Assembly (NCBI RefSeq): GCF_947493865.1
Contig: NZ_CANLTC010000013.1
Span: forward strand, 1-64,000
Length of the DNA stretch: 64,000 nucleotides
Direction: 5' to 3'
Origin: an uncultured Halomonas sp.
GTDB lineage: Bacteria; Pseudomonadota; Gammaproteobacteria; Pseudomonadales; Halomonadaceae
Under the pieces are notes generated by a model. The model saw only the letters and a list, made by a program, of their open reading frames with translations. It was not told where the DNA came from and searched no databases. Numbering within the stretch: the stretch's first letter is position 1; each line of letters starts with the position of its first letter. A program made the position numbers and the translations under genes. Below, one piece after another: positions 8,423-16,387 of the stretch.

Positions 8423-8553
8423 GGAGCTGATTTTGAAAGTTTTAAATTATTAAGCGCAATACCTGACTATTTTGCTAAGGTGCTGCACCATCAATCGCCG
8501 ATGGCGGCGATGAAAGAATGGCAAGCCAAACGACCTGAATTATTTACCAAGTA
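8423..8553 (+). pseudogene. 3' remnant of an IS481-like transposase
   Basis: In the frame ending at the TAG at 8552 the translation runs ...YFAKVLHHQSPMAAMKEW, then QAKRPELFTK. It resembles the C-terminal region of IS481-family transposases, where a conserved 'SP-x-x-x-MK-x-W-x-x-x-x-PELF' stretch precedes a short basic tail. No start codon, catalytic DDE residues or terminal inverted repeats are seen, so only the 3' end is left. The rest of the gap (8402-8778) shows no other recognisable feature. The family call is from pattern memory and would need a profile search. Confidence 0.5.
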
Positions 8554-8778
8554 GGTGGGCACTTACATGGGACCTGACATCTACATTAAGCGTCTTTTAA
8601 TATCGTACAGGGAAAAAATACCAACTTGGCAAAAAATGGTAAGGGCGCCGAACCGTTACACGACTGATGTATCTTCATGAAAAGAATGGGGTGGCACTGG
8701 AACGATGGAAAATACTATCGTGTATGAACGTATAGAGAGTGCCGCTTATGGTTAGCTTTAGTTGCCAGGAGTATTTGA

Positions 8779-9591
8779 TTGATTCTGTATAAGTACATGT
8801 CCGAAGCAGCAGCGAAGTCGATTCTTAAAAATCGATCAATTGGATTTTCTAAGCCAGATACGTTTAATGATCCTTATGAGCTGAAGGCAGCTTATCCGCC
8901 GCAGGGAGATAATCCACTAGATTTGTACTTCGATGGAGTTCGGTCATGGGGCAAGCAGTACATTTGGTCGAACACAAGTGGAGTTCTGTGTCTTACGCGA
9001 AACCCGTTGAACGCTTTAATGTGGGCCCATTACGGAGACGAACACCAAGGCGTGGTGCTAGGTATTGATGCAGAGCAAGCTGGGTTTTTTGATGTGCAAC
9101 GCTGTTTAGTTCCAGCACAATTTGGCAATGTGATTTATACACATACTCGGCCAACTAACGCCTTGACATCTTTTAAAGGCGCCAATCCAATCTTGGTAGG
9201 TCATACGCATCACTATCCTGCTGGCCACGAAGAAAAGCTACAACGTATATTTCTCCAAAAGCCAGCTTGCTGGGCTTACGAAGAAGAGGTTCGAGTAGTG
9301 AAATGTCTATCGGACAGGAAGGACGAGACTAATCAAAGCGGCACTTTTATTGAAATCGAACTGCCCAATAAGACACTATATTGCTACAGGCTCCCTGACG
9401 GAGCAATCAAAGAAGTTTATTGGGGCATGAGGCATCCTGCACTTCAGTCTATTAGTGCCGCAAAAGATGGCTTACATGAATATTGCGAGCTGTGTCCAGA
9501 GCTGTCAGTTAATGGATGTCAGTTGTCTCGTGCCACGTGGGATATCGATTCATTTGACGTTTCGGCATTGGTGGCTGAGCGTGGCAGCTAA
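8779..9591 (+). CDS. DUF2971 family protein
   Basis: This 270-residue cytosolic protein has the DUF2971 pattern: an N-terminal LYKYM segment, FSKPDTFNDPYE (residues 24-35), LCLTRNPLNALMWAHYGDEH (72-91) and a later EEEVRVVK segment. The start is TTG at 8779, supported by CCAGGAG six bases upstream; the ATG at 8797 would remove the conserved first residues. Members are often found in mobile and defence islands, but I know of no established biochemical role. It is followed by a GIY-YIG-like gene after 99 bases and could form a unit with it. Confidence 0.75.
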   Translation: MILYKYMSEAAAKSILKNRSIGFSKPDTFNDPYELKAAYPPQGDNPLDLYFDGVRSWGKQYIWSNTSGVLCLTRNPLNALMWAHYGDEHQGVVLGIDAEQAGFFDVQRCLVPAQFGNVIYTHTRPTNALTSFKGANPILVGHTHHYPAGHEEKLQRIFLQKPACWAYEEEVRVVKCLSDRKDETNQSGTFIEIELPNKTLYCYRLPDGAIKEVYWGMRHPALQSISAAKDGLHEYCELCPELSVNGCQLSRATWDIDSFDVSALVAERGS

Positions 9592-9690
9592 AAATAATTG
9601 CAGCGGAGGGGAGGCCTCAATGATCTATTGCCCATTTTTGCTATCGCAAAAACAGACGTCGGCTAAAATCCCGCGGGGTTAAAGCGTTAA

Positions 9691-10155
9691 ATGGAATTGG
9701 ATATGTCCTACATAGATAAACTTATAGAAAACTGCAATAGAGCCAGGTCGACTAAGCCTGTTGAAAATTTTATACTTTTCGATATGTCTGATTTAGATGG
9801 CATTGATAAGGCCATTTATATTATTGAAGAAGTGGATGGAGATGTCGAAAAAACATTCATAGAACTATCAAATTACAAGAAAACAAAGCAAAGAAAATGC
9901 CCAAGGCTAAATGCGCCATCTCAAGTTATGTATGTTGGATCATCAACTACAGGCGTAAAAAAGCGAATTGAGCAGCACCTTGGCAATGGCCCAAAAGATA
10001 CTTATTCCCTTCATCTCAAGCATTGGTTCAATGGCAAATATAGAATTACGATAAAGGTCTATGATGAATCGCTAGAAGTTATTCAGATTATAGAAGATGC
10101 CCTTTCTCATGACTTGGCACCAGCTTTTGGCAAGCAAGGGGGGAATAATAAATGA
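9691..10155 (+). CDS. GIY-YIG-like nuclease-domain protein
   Basis: This 154-residue protein carries what looks like a variant GIY-YIG core: KAIYII (about 50) in place of GIY, MYVGSSTTGVKKRIEQHLG (residues 90-108) with the 'YVG' element and the conserved Arg, and a C-terminal EDALSHDLAPAFGKQGGNN segment holding the expected metal-binding Glu and the conserved Asn. GIY-YIG domains cut DNA or RNA in repair enzymes, homing and restriction systems. ATG 9691 lacks a clear ribosome site; ATG 9703 is an alternative. The position next to DUF2971 and Hachiman suggests a defence role, but that is inference. Confidence 0.65.
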   Translation: MELDMSYIDKLIENCNRARSTKPVENFILFDMSDLDGIDKAIYIIEEVDGDVEKTFIELSNYKKTKQRKCPRLNAPSQVMYVGSSTTGVKKRIEQHLGNGPKDTYSLHLKHWFNGKYRITIKVYDESLEVIQIIEDALSHDLAPAFGKQGGNNK

Positions 10156-10337
10156 GATAAGCAGCAGGCAAGAAATATCTTTTTCTCCGCCGTGCCAATT
10201 TTTACACATAGGAGGCATAAGGCTACGTTGCGCAGCGTGGTTAGTAACCTCGAAGCAGGTACTGGTTAGCGCGTAAGAAGCGCGTTTTGTAAACCTGAGG
10301 GCTAGACGAGGTTTATAAGTATTGTATTTTACTCACC

Positions 10338-10771
10338 ATGAGTGAGCGAAAAGACGCCAATATAAACCGGCTGCTGTGCGATCTGGACGACACTGATCTG
10401 ATTTTCAGCCGGTGGCTGCGAACGCATGGCTATTCGAGCAGTCTCGTGGCGCGCTATGTGGCCAGCGGCTGGTTGGAATCGCCGGCGCATGGTGTCTATA
10501 TACGCAAAGGTTGGGAGGGCGGCGCCCAGACCCTGCAAGTTAGAGAGGGCATGTCGGTGGTCGTTTTGCCTTAGCGTGGCAGGGCCACGAGCACTATCTG
10601 CGTCTGGGCGAGGCCGTTACGATAGCGCTGTATGCTCCAGATCGGCTCCCGGGCTGGGCTACTCGGCTATCGCTCTCCGAACGCTTCGAGCTTCATGGTA
10701 AAGGTCCTTTCGACTGGTCGATATCAGGTTTCATGTCTAGTGTGTCGGTCCGCCGCTTGTTTCAGCGTTAG
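10338..10771 (+). pseudogene. Frameshifted abiEi-like antitoxin remnant
   Basis: The first frame (10338-10574) starts MSERKDANINRLL and continues with a helix-turn-helix and GWLESPAHGVYIRKG, the pattern of the AbiEi N-terminal DNA-binding domain. It then runs to a stop. A second frame from about 10571 to the TAG at 10769 continues the family pattern (AWQGHEHYLRLGEAVTIAL, then LPGWATRL and FELHGKGPFDW). The coding sequence is thus split by a frameshift near 10550 and also ends early. No abiEii toxin follows. It was probably the antitoxin of a type IV toxin-antitoxin pair. Confidence 0.7.
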
Positions 10772-10784
10772 CGGCAAATAAACA

Positions 10785-10844
10785 TGTACGCTATGTTGTA
10801 CACGTGTGCCGTTTTCTCTATACTTGTACTGTCTGCTGTACAAG
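10785..10844 (+). promoter_or_regulatory. yefM-yoeB promoter with two palindromic operators
   Basis: Two inverted repeats share the same plan. The first is TGTAC (10785-10789), 8 bases, GTACA (10798-10802). The second is CTTGTAC (10823-10829), 8 bases, GTACAAG (10838-10844). A good sigma-70 promoter, TTGTAC (10796-10801), 17 bases, TATACT (10819-10824), overlaps both. Known yefM-yoeB operons are repressed by YefM and YefM-YoeB at palindromes with a TGTACA core, so this layout implies conditional autoregulation. Confidence 0.8.
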
Positions 10845-10854
10845 AGGTAGTTCC

Positions 10855-11115
10855 ATGAAAATTATTTCATTCACTGAGGCTCGCAATGGCCTCAAGGCAG
10901 TGCTGGACGGGGTAGTCAATGATGCGGATACCGCTGTGATTACACGCCGTGATTCTGAGGATGCCGTGGTAATGTCACTTGATTACTACAACAGTCTTAT
11001 GGAGACAGTGCATCTTTTGCGATCCCCTGCTAATGCTGAGCATTTGAATAAATCAATTGCACAATATAAAGCAGGAAAGGCAGTTGAGCGTGAGCTGGTA
11101 GATGAGGGTGAGTAG
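10855..11115 (+). CDS. yefM: Antitoxin YefM (Phd/YefM family)
   Basis: YefM binds and inhibits the YoeB toxin and represses their shared operon. This 86-residue protein has the N-terminal Phd/YefM DNA-binding domain (MKIISFTEARNGLKAVLD, later TRRDSEDAVVMSLDYYNSL) and a charged, probably unfolded C-terminus for toxin neutralisation. The ATG at 10855 follows an AGAGGTAG ribosome site and the palindromic operator. An upstream in-frame start at 10804 would run through the promoter and is unlikely. The stop overlaps the toxin gene by 14 bases. Confidence 0.9.
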   Translation: MKIISFTEARNGLKAVLDGVVNDADTAVITRRDSEDAVVMSLDYYNSLMETVHLLRSPANAEHLNKSIAQYKAGKAVERELVDEGE

Positions 11116-11371
11116 TCGGTTACTTTGCTGGACTGACGAGGCTTGGAACGACTATATCTATTGGCAAAGTCAGGATAAGAAGACCCTAAAGCGAATCAAC
11201 AAGCTAATAGCAGATATGAGGCGGTCTCCGTTTGAAGGTATTGGCAAACCAGAAGCTCTTAAGGAAAACTTGGCGGGTTTTTGGTCGCGCCGTATTGATG
11301 AGACCAACCGCTTAGTTTATGTCGTAGAGGATTCTTCCCTCACGATTATATCTTGTAGATACCACTATTGA
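11102..11371 (+). CDS. yoeB: mRNA interferase toxin YoeB
   Basis: YoeB is a ribosome-dependent endoribonuclease that cleaves mRNA in the A site. This 89-residue protein closely matches E. coli YoeB: WNDYIYWQSQDKKTLKRIN, RRSPFEGIGKPE with the catalytic Glu, NLAGFWSRRIDETNRLVY with the catalytic Arg, and the C-terminal CRYHY with the conserved His. All expected active-site residues are visible, so the toxin should be functional. It overlaps yefM by 14 bases, consistent with translational coupling. Confidence 0.92.
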   Translation: MRVSSRLLCWTDEAWNDYIYWQSQDKKTLKRINKLIADMRRSPFEGIGKPEALKENLAGFWSRRIDETNRLVYVVEDSSLTIISCRYHY

Positions 11372-11600
11372 ACGAGTTGCGACAGGAGCCCGCTTACACC
11401 ACCTCGAGCGGGATCTTGATCTATGGTGGCCATAATCGAACGTCCTGACTTGTGACAGCGGCAATGCCTTGTCCGCAAGACCAAGCATGCCGCTCGATTG
11501 ATCGACGGTGTCGGGTCCGATGTCGTAAACGATCCTGTCGGATTCTTCGATGGGGGCGTGCTATGGTCGTTTGATATTGGATTCACTCGAAAAGACCGAC

Positions 11601-12605
11601 ATGCGCGAACAGCTGCAAATACTTATCTATGAAGATGCCGAGAAAGCGGTCGACGTGCGCCTGGATGAAAGCCGCGAGACGGTATGGCTGACGCAGCGGC
11701 AGATGTCCGAACTCTTCGATAAAGACGTACGCACGATTAATGAGCATGTGCTGAATATTTACGCTGAGAGCGAGCTGGAGAGAGAGCCAACCATCCGGAA
11801 TATCCGGATAGTTCGTCAGGAGGGCTCGCGTCAGGTCACGCGAGCCCTCGAGCATTACAACCTGGATGTGATCATTTCGGTTGGCTATCGCGTCAAGTCT
11901 CAAGCAGGAACCCGCTTCCGCCAGTGGGCAACGCGCGTGCTTCGGGAGCATCTCACCCAGGGCTGGACGCTGCATCGTCAACGCTTTGAAGCCAATGCCC
12001 AGGAGTTGGAAGCGGCAATGGCGCTGGTGCGTAAGGCAGCACGTAGCCCTGCGTTGGATCTGTCGGGCGGTCGTGGGCTGGTGGATATCGTCGCGCGTTA
12101 TGCACAGACCTTTCTACTGTTGCAGCGCTATGACGAAGGGTTGTTGAGCGATCCTGACGTACAGGCGGGCGGCCAGCTTCCCTCGTTGGAGGCGGCGAGA
12201 TCGGCGCTAGACGAGCTGAAGGTCGAATTGATGGAGCGGGGAGAGGCGACCGCGCTGTTCGCGCGGGACCGAGGCGATGGCTTGGCTTCGTTACTTGGCA
12301 ATCTCGACCAGTCCGCTTTCGGCGAGCCAGCTTACCCGAGTGTCGAATCGAAAGCGGCGCACCTGCTCTATTTTGTGATCAAGAACCACCCGTTCGCCGA
12401 CGGCAACAAACGCAGTGCGGCTTTTCTGTTCGTCGATTTCCTGCACCGTAATGGGCGCCTGTTGTCATCGACGAGAGAGCCCGTGATCAACGATGTCGGT
12501 TTGGCAGCGTTAACGCTGCTGGTGGCGGAGTCCGACCCCACCAATAAGGAAACGATGATTCGACTGATCATGAATATGCTCGCTGGTGATGCAGCGCCCG
12601 CTTGA
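11601..12605 (+). CDS. RhuM-Fic family protein
   Basis: This 334-residue protein fuses two domains. Residues 1-130 are a RhuM (virulence) domain with a helix-turn-helix-like part (TVWLTQRQMSELFDKDVRTI) and NLDVIISVGYRVKS. Residues 165-330 are a Fic/Doc domain with the complete core HPFADGNKR (263-271), including the catalytic His and the phosphate-binding Asn/Arg. Fic domains transfer AMP or phosphate to target proteins. I chose the ATG at 11601, where the RhuM pattern begins. No partner antitoxin gene and no clear inhibitory helix motif are seen. Its setting among toxin-antitoxin genes suggests a similar role. Confidence 0.82.
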   Translation: MREQLQILIYEDAEKAVDVRLDESRETVWLTQRQMSELFDKDVRTINEHVLNIYAESELEREPTIRNIRIVRQEGSRQVTRALEHYNLDVIISVGYRVKSQAGTRFRQWATRVLREHLTQGWTLHRQRFEANAQELEAAMALVRKAARSPALDLSGGRGLVDIVARYAQTFLLLQRYDEGLLSDPDVQAGGQLPSLEAARSALDELKVELMERGEATALFARDRGDGLASLLGNLDQSAFGEPAYPSVESKAAHLLYFVIKNHPFADGNKRSAAFLFVDFLHRNGRLLSSTREPVINDVGLAALTLLVAESDPTNKETMIRLIMNMLAGDAAPA

Positions 12606-12710
12606 ATCATCGATGCACTCAATCCAAATGTGCGAACGCGCCCAGTGCGTGGTTTTTGCAAAATAGCTCACGATCGGCTTGAGGTTCGAAATCTCTTCAA
12701 TACGCTCACT

Positions 12711-12797
12711 CATAGTGAGCAAAAACGCGCAAGCATAAACCAGTTGTTGTCCAGCTTAGACGCCGCCGACTTTTTCATGCCTGGTGCAATATTCGGG
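12711..12797 (+). pseudogene. Second abiEi N-terminal fragment
   Basis: Translation from 12711 reads HSEQKRASINQLLSSLDAADF, which aligns with the start of the upstream abiEi remnant (MSERKDANINRLL). The start codon has become CAT and the similarity fades after about 22 codons. Both copies are preceded by a CTCAC...GTGAG inverted repeat at the start codon. The fragment lies between the RhuM-Fic gene and the decayed lplA. Confidence 0.55.
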
Positions 12798-13460
12798 CTA
12801 TTGCTCATCCGGTCCGTAGATCAGGTCGATAAATTCGGCGCGGTCCACTTCGCCAACGTAGGGGTAGAGGTCAATGCCTTCCAGTGCGCCTTCGATGTCG
12901 CGCTTGTCGTAGCGCACGCCGACCAGGGCATCTTCGATCTCGCTGACCGGGCGTTGGCCGAAGAAGTCGCCGTAGATCTTGACGTTTTCAATGGCGCCGC
13001 CGCGCTTTACCTTGAGACGAAAATCGATAATCCCTGCGGCAAAGTGTCGGGTGCGCTGGATGTCGAAGTCCGGTGAGCGGCCGTAGTTCCAGTCCCACTG
13101 GCGGTATTTTTCTTTAACCAGCGCGTTGATGCTGTCCCAGTCCTCGGCGGTCAGGTGGTAGGTCTTGCGCTCGACGCCATCAGGGAAAAGGCTTGCGAGT
13201 ATTTTCTCCTTGAACGCTTCGGTAGAGAGTGGTGCCTCCAGAAACTCGGCGATGTTGGCAACTCGCGCCCGGGCGGACTTGTGGCCCTTGGATGTGATTT
13301 TTGTCATCTTTACGTCAAGCGCCTTGGTGACTTGGCTCAAGTCGCAGTCCAGCAGCAGGGTGCCGTGGTCGTGATATACCGCGCCGCCGCCGGAAATGCG
13401 TCGCACGATGTGAACGCCGTGCTCGTCGATATACGCCTGATGAATCTCTTTGGAGGTAAA
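12798..13460 (-). pseudogene. lplA: Decayed lipoate-protein ligase
   Basis: LplA attaches lipoate to E2 subunits and H protein. The frame matches LplA from EIHQAYIDEHGVHIVRR and SGGGAVYHD through HGTLLLDCDL, SKGHKSARARVANI and on to the C-terminal accessory domain. Two defects are clear. The N-terminus is missing, with unrelated sequence upstream of about 13460. GGGAVYHD also runs directly into HGTLL, whereas intact LplA has some 50 residues between them (the NLNFSF segment and the lysine-containing substrate pocket). The remainder stays open to the stop. The enzyme should be inactive. Confidence 0.78.
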
Positions 13461-13531
13461 TCGAAGATAATGGTCGAGACTATAGCGCCGCCAGCAAGAG
13501 TCAACGACGGCACAGGTAGAGTGAGGTAGAC

Positions 13532-14215
13532 ATGACACTGGATTACCGCTGGCTCCATGACAGGGTTCGCAAACGCTTCGACTCTGACGACGCCATGGAG
13601 GCCTTCCTGCCCAGGCCGCTGACGCCTGACGAGCTGAAGCAACAGGGCGATGACCGCTACCTTTCGGCCATGAGCCTGCGGGTATTTCGGGCCGGCATGA
13701 CACACTCGGTGGTCGATGCCAGGTGGCCTGCCTTCGAGGAGGCCTTCTGGGGTTTTGACCCGGAGATGCTCGTGTTGCTCAGCCCGGAGCAGATCGACGG
13801 CTACATGAACAATGACCGCATTATCCGTCACCGCACCAAGCTGCAGACCATTCCCAGGAATGCCCAGTTCATACTGGATATTCGCCAGGAGCAAGACACA
13901 AGCTTTGGCGAGTTCATTTCCAACTGGCCCGGTGCCAACATCATCGGCCTGTGGCGTCTATTGGCCAAGCGTGGCGCTCGGCTGGGCGGGCGCTCCGCTG
14001 CCGGCTTTCTGCGACTTGTTGGCAAGGATACCTTTCTGCTGACCAGCGATGTGGTGGCACGCCTGGTGGCCGCCGGGGTGATCGACCAGACGCCGACGAG
14101 TCAGCGCGACAGGCAGCGTGTACAGGATGCCTTCAATGCATTGCAGCAGGTGTCAGGAAGACCGCTGTGCCAGCTCTCGGCCATGCTTTCGTTGAGTATC
14201 AACCCAAGGTTCTAG
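13532..14215 (+). CDS. DNA-3-methyladenine glycosylase I (Tag)-like protein
   Basis: Tag-family enzymes excise 3-methyladenine from damaged DNA. This 227-residue protein has the family blocks DDRYLSAMSLRVFRAGMTHS, WPAFEEAFWGFDPEML, IIRHRTKLQTIPRNAQFIL and a helix-rich C-terminus. The usual N-terminal zinc-ligand segment of E. coli Tag (Cys4, His17) is not present, so this is one of the divergent Tag-like members. A TGAGGTAG ribosome site precedes the ATG. It is transcribed divergently from the decayed lplA. Confidence 0.75.
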   Translation: MTLDYRWLHDRVRKRFDSDDAMEAFLPRPLTPDELKQQGDDRYLSAMSLRVFRAGMTHSVVDARWPAFEEAFWGFDPEMLVLLSPEQIDGYMNNDRIIRHRTKLQTIPRNAQFILDIRQEQDTSFGEFISNWPGANIIGLWRLLAKRGARLGGRSAAGFLRLVGKDTFLLTSDVVARLVAAGVIDQTPTSQRDRQRVQDAFNALQQVSGRPLCQLSAMLSLSINPRF

Positions 14216-14240
14216 CCGATGGCGAGTTGTATGAGGGCGT

Positions 14241-14265
14241 AACTACCGAGGAATCCTCGGTAGTT
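14241..14265 (+). terminator. Perfect 11-bp hairpin after the glycosylase gene
   Basis: AACTACCGAGG (14241-14251) and CCTCGGTAGTT (14255-14265) are perfect inverted repeats with a 3-base loop, 25 bases after the glycosylase stop. No T run follows in either direction, so it may be an RNA stabiliser or protein site and not an intrinsic terminator. Confidence 0.4.
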
Positions 14266-14286
14266 CGTCAAGAAGGCCAGACGCTA

Positions 14287-14475
14287 ATGGAAAGATCGTC
14301 GGCGATAATCACGACGCGGTCCGGGGCGACGGTTACGCCGACCGGTCGACCGCGCGTCTTGCTGTTCGGTCTGGATGATACCGAACCCCCTGTCAAGCAG
14401 GCTCATCAACGAGATGAGTTGAAAGCGCTGCTGGCTAAAATAACCAGGATTAAAGAAACTGAAGGCGGGGCATGA
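14287..14475 (+). CDS. Small hypothetical protein
   Basis: This is a 62-residue frame with an AGAAGG site about 10 bases before the ATG. The centre (ATVTPTGRPRVLLFGLDD) faintly recalls the C-terminal part of Phd-type antitoxins, and the end is a charged helix. It has no recognised family and no adjacent toxin gene. It may be a remnant. Confidence 0.3.
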   Translation: MERSSAIITTRSGATVTPTGRPRVLLFGLDDTEPPVKQAHQRDELKALLAKITRIKETEGGA

Positions 14476-14612
14476 GAAATATGCTACCTGACGGATCAGA
14501 TGTTGCGCTTGCTCATTGTGACCGCCTTTCATGATGCACTAGGAACTCAGCAGGTTGGGCTTCAAGGTGCAGGTGGAATACAGGGATGACCCACTGAATT
14601 GGTAAAGTACGT

Positions 14613-16346
14613 ATGAAGAAAAGTGGCGCGTGGCGATTGTGGCTGATGGCTGCAGCGGTATTTATATTTTCCGGCCTGAGCATGGCGCAAACCCAAAACG
14701 AAGAAAGCGAGGAGACGCGCTGGTTTTCCGTCGATTCGCTGAACGAGGGATTGGGCGAGACGCCCGAAGCCGTCAAGCGTACGACACCACGGGAGGCGGT
14801 CCGGAGTTTTCTGGAGCTGACCAAAAAAGGAGAACATGCAAAGGCTGCGCACCTTCTCAACCTTTCCGAGGTGCCTCGGGCAGAGCAGCGAAAGCAAGGA
14901 AGCCAGTTAGCCAGACAGCTGGCCGAGGTTCTCACGCGTGGCGAGTGGCTCGAGGTTTCAAGTCTTTCCGGGCGCCAGGATGCCGCCATCGAGGACCCTG
15001 CGGGCCAGCATCCCCAAACAGGTGTGCCGCGCCGAAATCTAAAGTTGGCATCGCTCACGGCCGAAGGCGAAACCTACGATATTCGTCTGGGCAGGTACCG
15101 GGTGGACGGCGAGGAGCCTGTCTGGTTGATCAGCCCGGACAGTATTTCATCGGTTCCCTTGCTTTATGAGGAATACGGCCCCTCCGTGTTCGAGGAGTAT
15201 ATTCCAGAGCGCTTCAATGCCTCGTTGGGAGTTCTCAAGATTTGGGAATGGATAGCCATTCCGATCTTTCTACTGGCAGTTGGCTTGATAGGGCTGGCGA
15301 CCCACTACCTGGTCGGGTTGATGGCACGCTGGTTGCCTTCGGGCTCGCCCACCATCTTCGTCGAGCAAATTCGAATACCCATGCTGCTCATCGTCATGTC
15401 GCTGGTGACCCAGGCGGTGCTGGACTATGCGGTATCCTTCTCGGGTGCGGCAACGACTACCTTTCGCGTGTTGCTGATAGCCGTTCTTGCCTGGGGAGGC
15501 GGGGCGATCGCGCTTCGTCTCGTCGATACCATCATGCTGAAAATGACCCGGCGGCTCGTGGAGCAGGATGGCGCTCCCCAATCCCGGGAAGACCGCAGGC
15601 TGCTGACGTCGCTCTACGCGTTGCGCCGGCTCATCATTCTGATCATGGTTACCGTTGTTTCGATCTATGTGTTGAGCAAGATTCAGCTCTTCGAGTCGAT
15701 GGGTCTGTCTCTCCTGGCATCCGCCAGTGTTCTGACGGTGCTGGTGGGTATTGCAGGCCAGGCTGTACTCGGCAACATTCTCTCTTCGTTTCAGTTGTCG
15801 TTGGCGAAGCCCATACGCATCGGTGACCTGATAGAGTTCGAAGGTCAATGGTGCTATGTGGAGGGCATCTTTTATACATTCATTCGCTTGCGGGTCTGGA
15901 ATGAACGGCGCTTGATCGTGCCCGTCACGTACTTCGTGTCCCGGTCCTTCGAGAACCTGTCGGTCAAGAGTACGATGGAGTATAGAAGCCTGGAGATGAC
16001 GCTTCACTTGAGCGCCGATGTCCAGTGCCTTAGAGAGAAGTTCCTGGAGTATGCCCAGGAGGAAAAAGACGTCATCCAGCATCACAAGCTTTCGTGTTAT
16101 GTGACGGGGCAGACCGAGATGGCGCAGACGGTCGTTTTCTATCTCATGACATCGGACCCTTACTCTGGCTGGATTGCCGAAATGAACGTTCGGGAAAGGC
16201 TAATGACCTTCATCCGGGATAACCACCCTGAGTGGTGGCCGAGAAGCATAATGGTCGTAAGTCAGCAGGATATCGCTCTCGGCGAAGGCACAAACAGCCC
16301 ACCGGTAACGAAATCGGATCGCCCTGATGAAGGTCGCCAGCAATAA
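14613..16346 (+). CDS. MscS-family mechanosensitive channel with periplasmic domain
   Basis: MscS channels open under membrane tension and release solutes after hypo-osmotic shock. This 577-residue protein has a signal peptide (about 1-25), a 180-residue periplasmic region, and five hydrophobic helices between 215 and 390. The last of these (LLASASVLTVLVGIAGQAVLG) is the pore-lining helix, followed by the beta domain (KPIRIGDLIEFEGQWCYVEG) and a shortened C-terminal domain. It is one of two MscS-type genes in the window. It stands alone and converges on a glutathione transferase gene. Confidence 0.85.
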   Translation: MKKSGAWRLWLMAAAVFIFSGLSMAQTQNEESEETRWFSVDSLNEGLGETPEAVKRTTPREAVRSFLELTKKGEHAKAAHLLNLSEVPRAEQRKQGSQLARQLAEVLTRGEWLEVSSLSGRQDAAIEDPAGQHPQTGVPRRNLKLASLTAEGETYDIRLGRYRVDGEEPVWLISPDSISSVPLLYEEYGPSVFEEYIPERFNASLGVLKIWEWIAIPIFLLAVGLIGLATHYLVGLMARWLPSGSPTIFVEQIRIPMLLIVMSLVTQAVLDYAVSFSGAATTTFRVLLIAVLAWGGGAIALRLVDTIMLKMTRRLVEQDGAPQSREDRRLLTSLYALRRLIILIMVTVVSIYVLSKIQLFESMGLSLLASASVLTVLVGIAGQAVLGNILSSFQLSLAKPIRIGDLIEFEGQWCYVEGIFYTFIRLRVWNERRLIVPVTYFVSRSFENLSVKSTMEYRSLEMTLHLSADVQCLREKFLEYAQEEKDVIQHHKLSCYVTGQTEMAQTVVFYLMTSDPYSGWIAEMNVRERLMTFIRDNHPEWWPRSIMVVSQQDIALGEGTNSPPVTKSDRPDEGRQQ

Positions 16347-16387
16347 CCGGGCGGAAGAAAATATCGTTTATTTATAACTCCTATATC

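Noticed and set aside
10426..10701. 91-codon frame as a separate gene
   Set aside because: It overlaps the abiEi remnant out of frame; the family pattern lies in the other two frames.
12510..12722. Minus-strand frame of 70 codons overlapping the end of the Fic gene
   Set aside because: Only the first 35 residues lie outside the Fic gene and they match nothing I know; probably chance, or a fragment too short to name.
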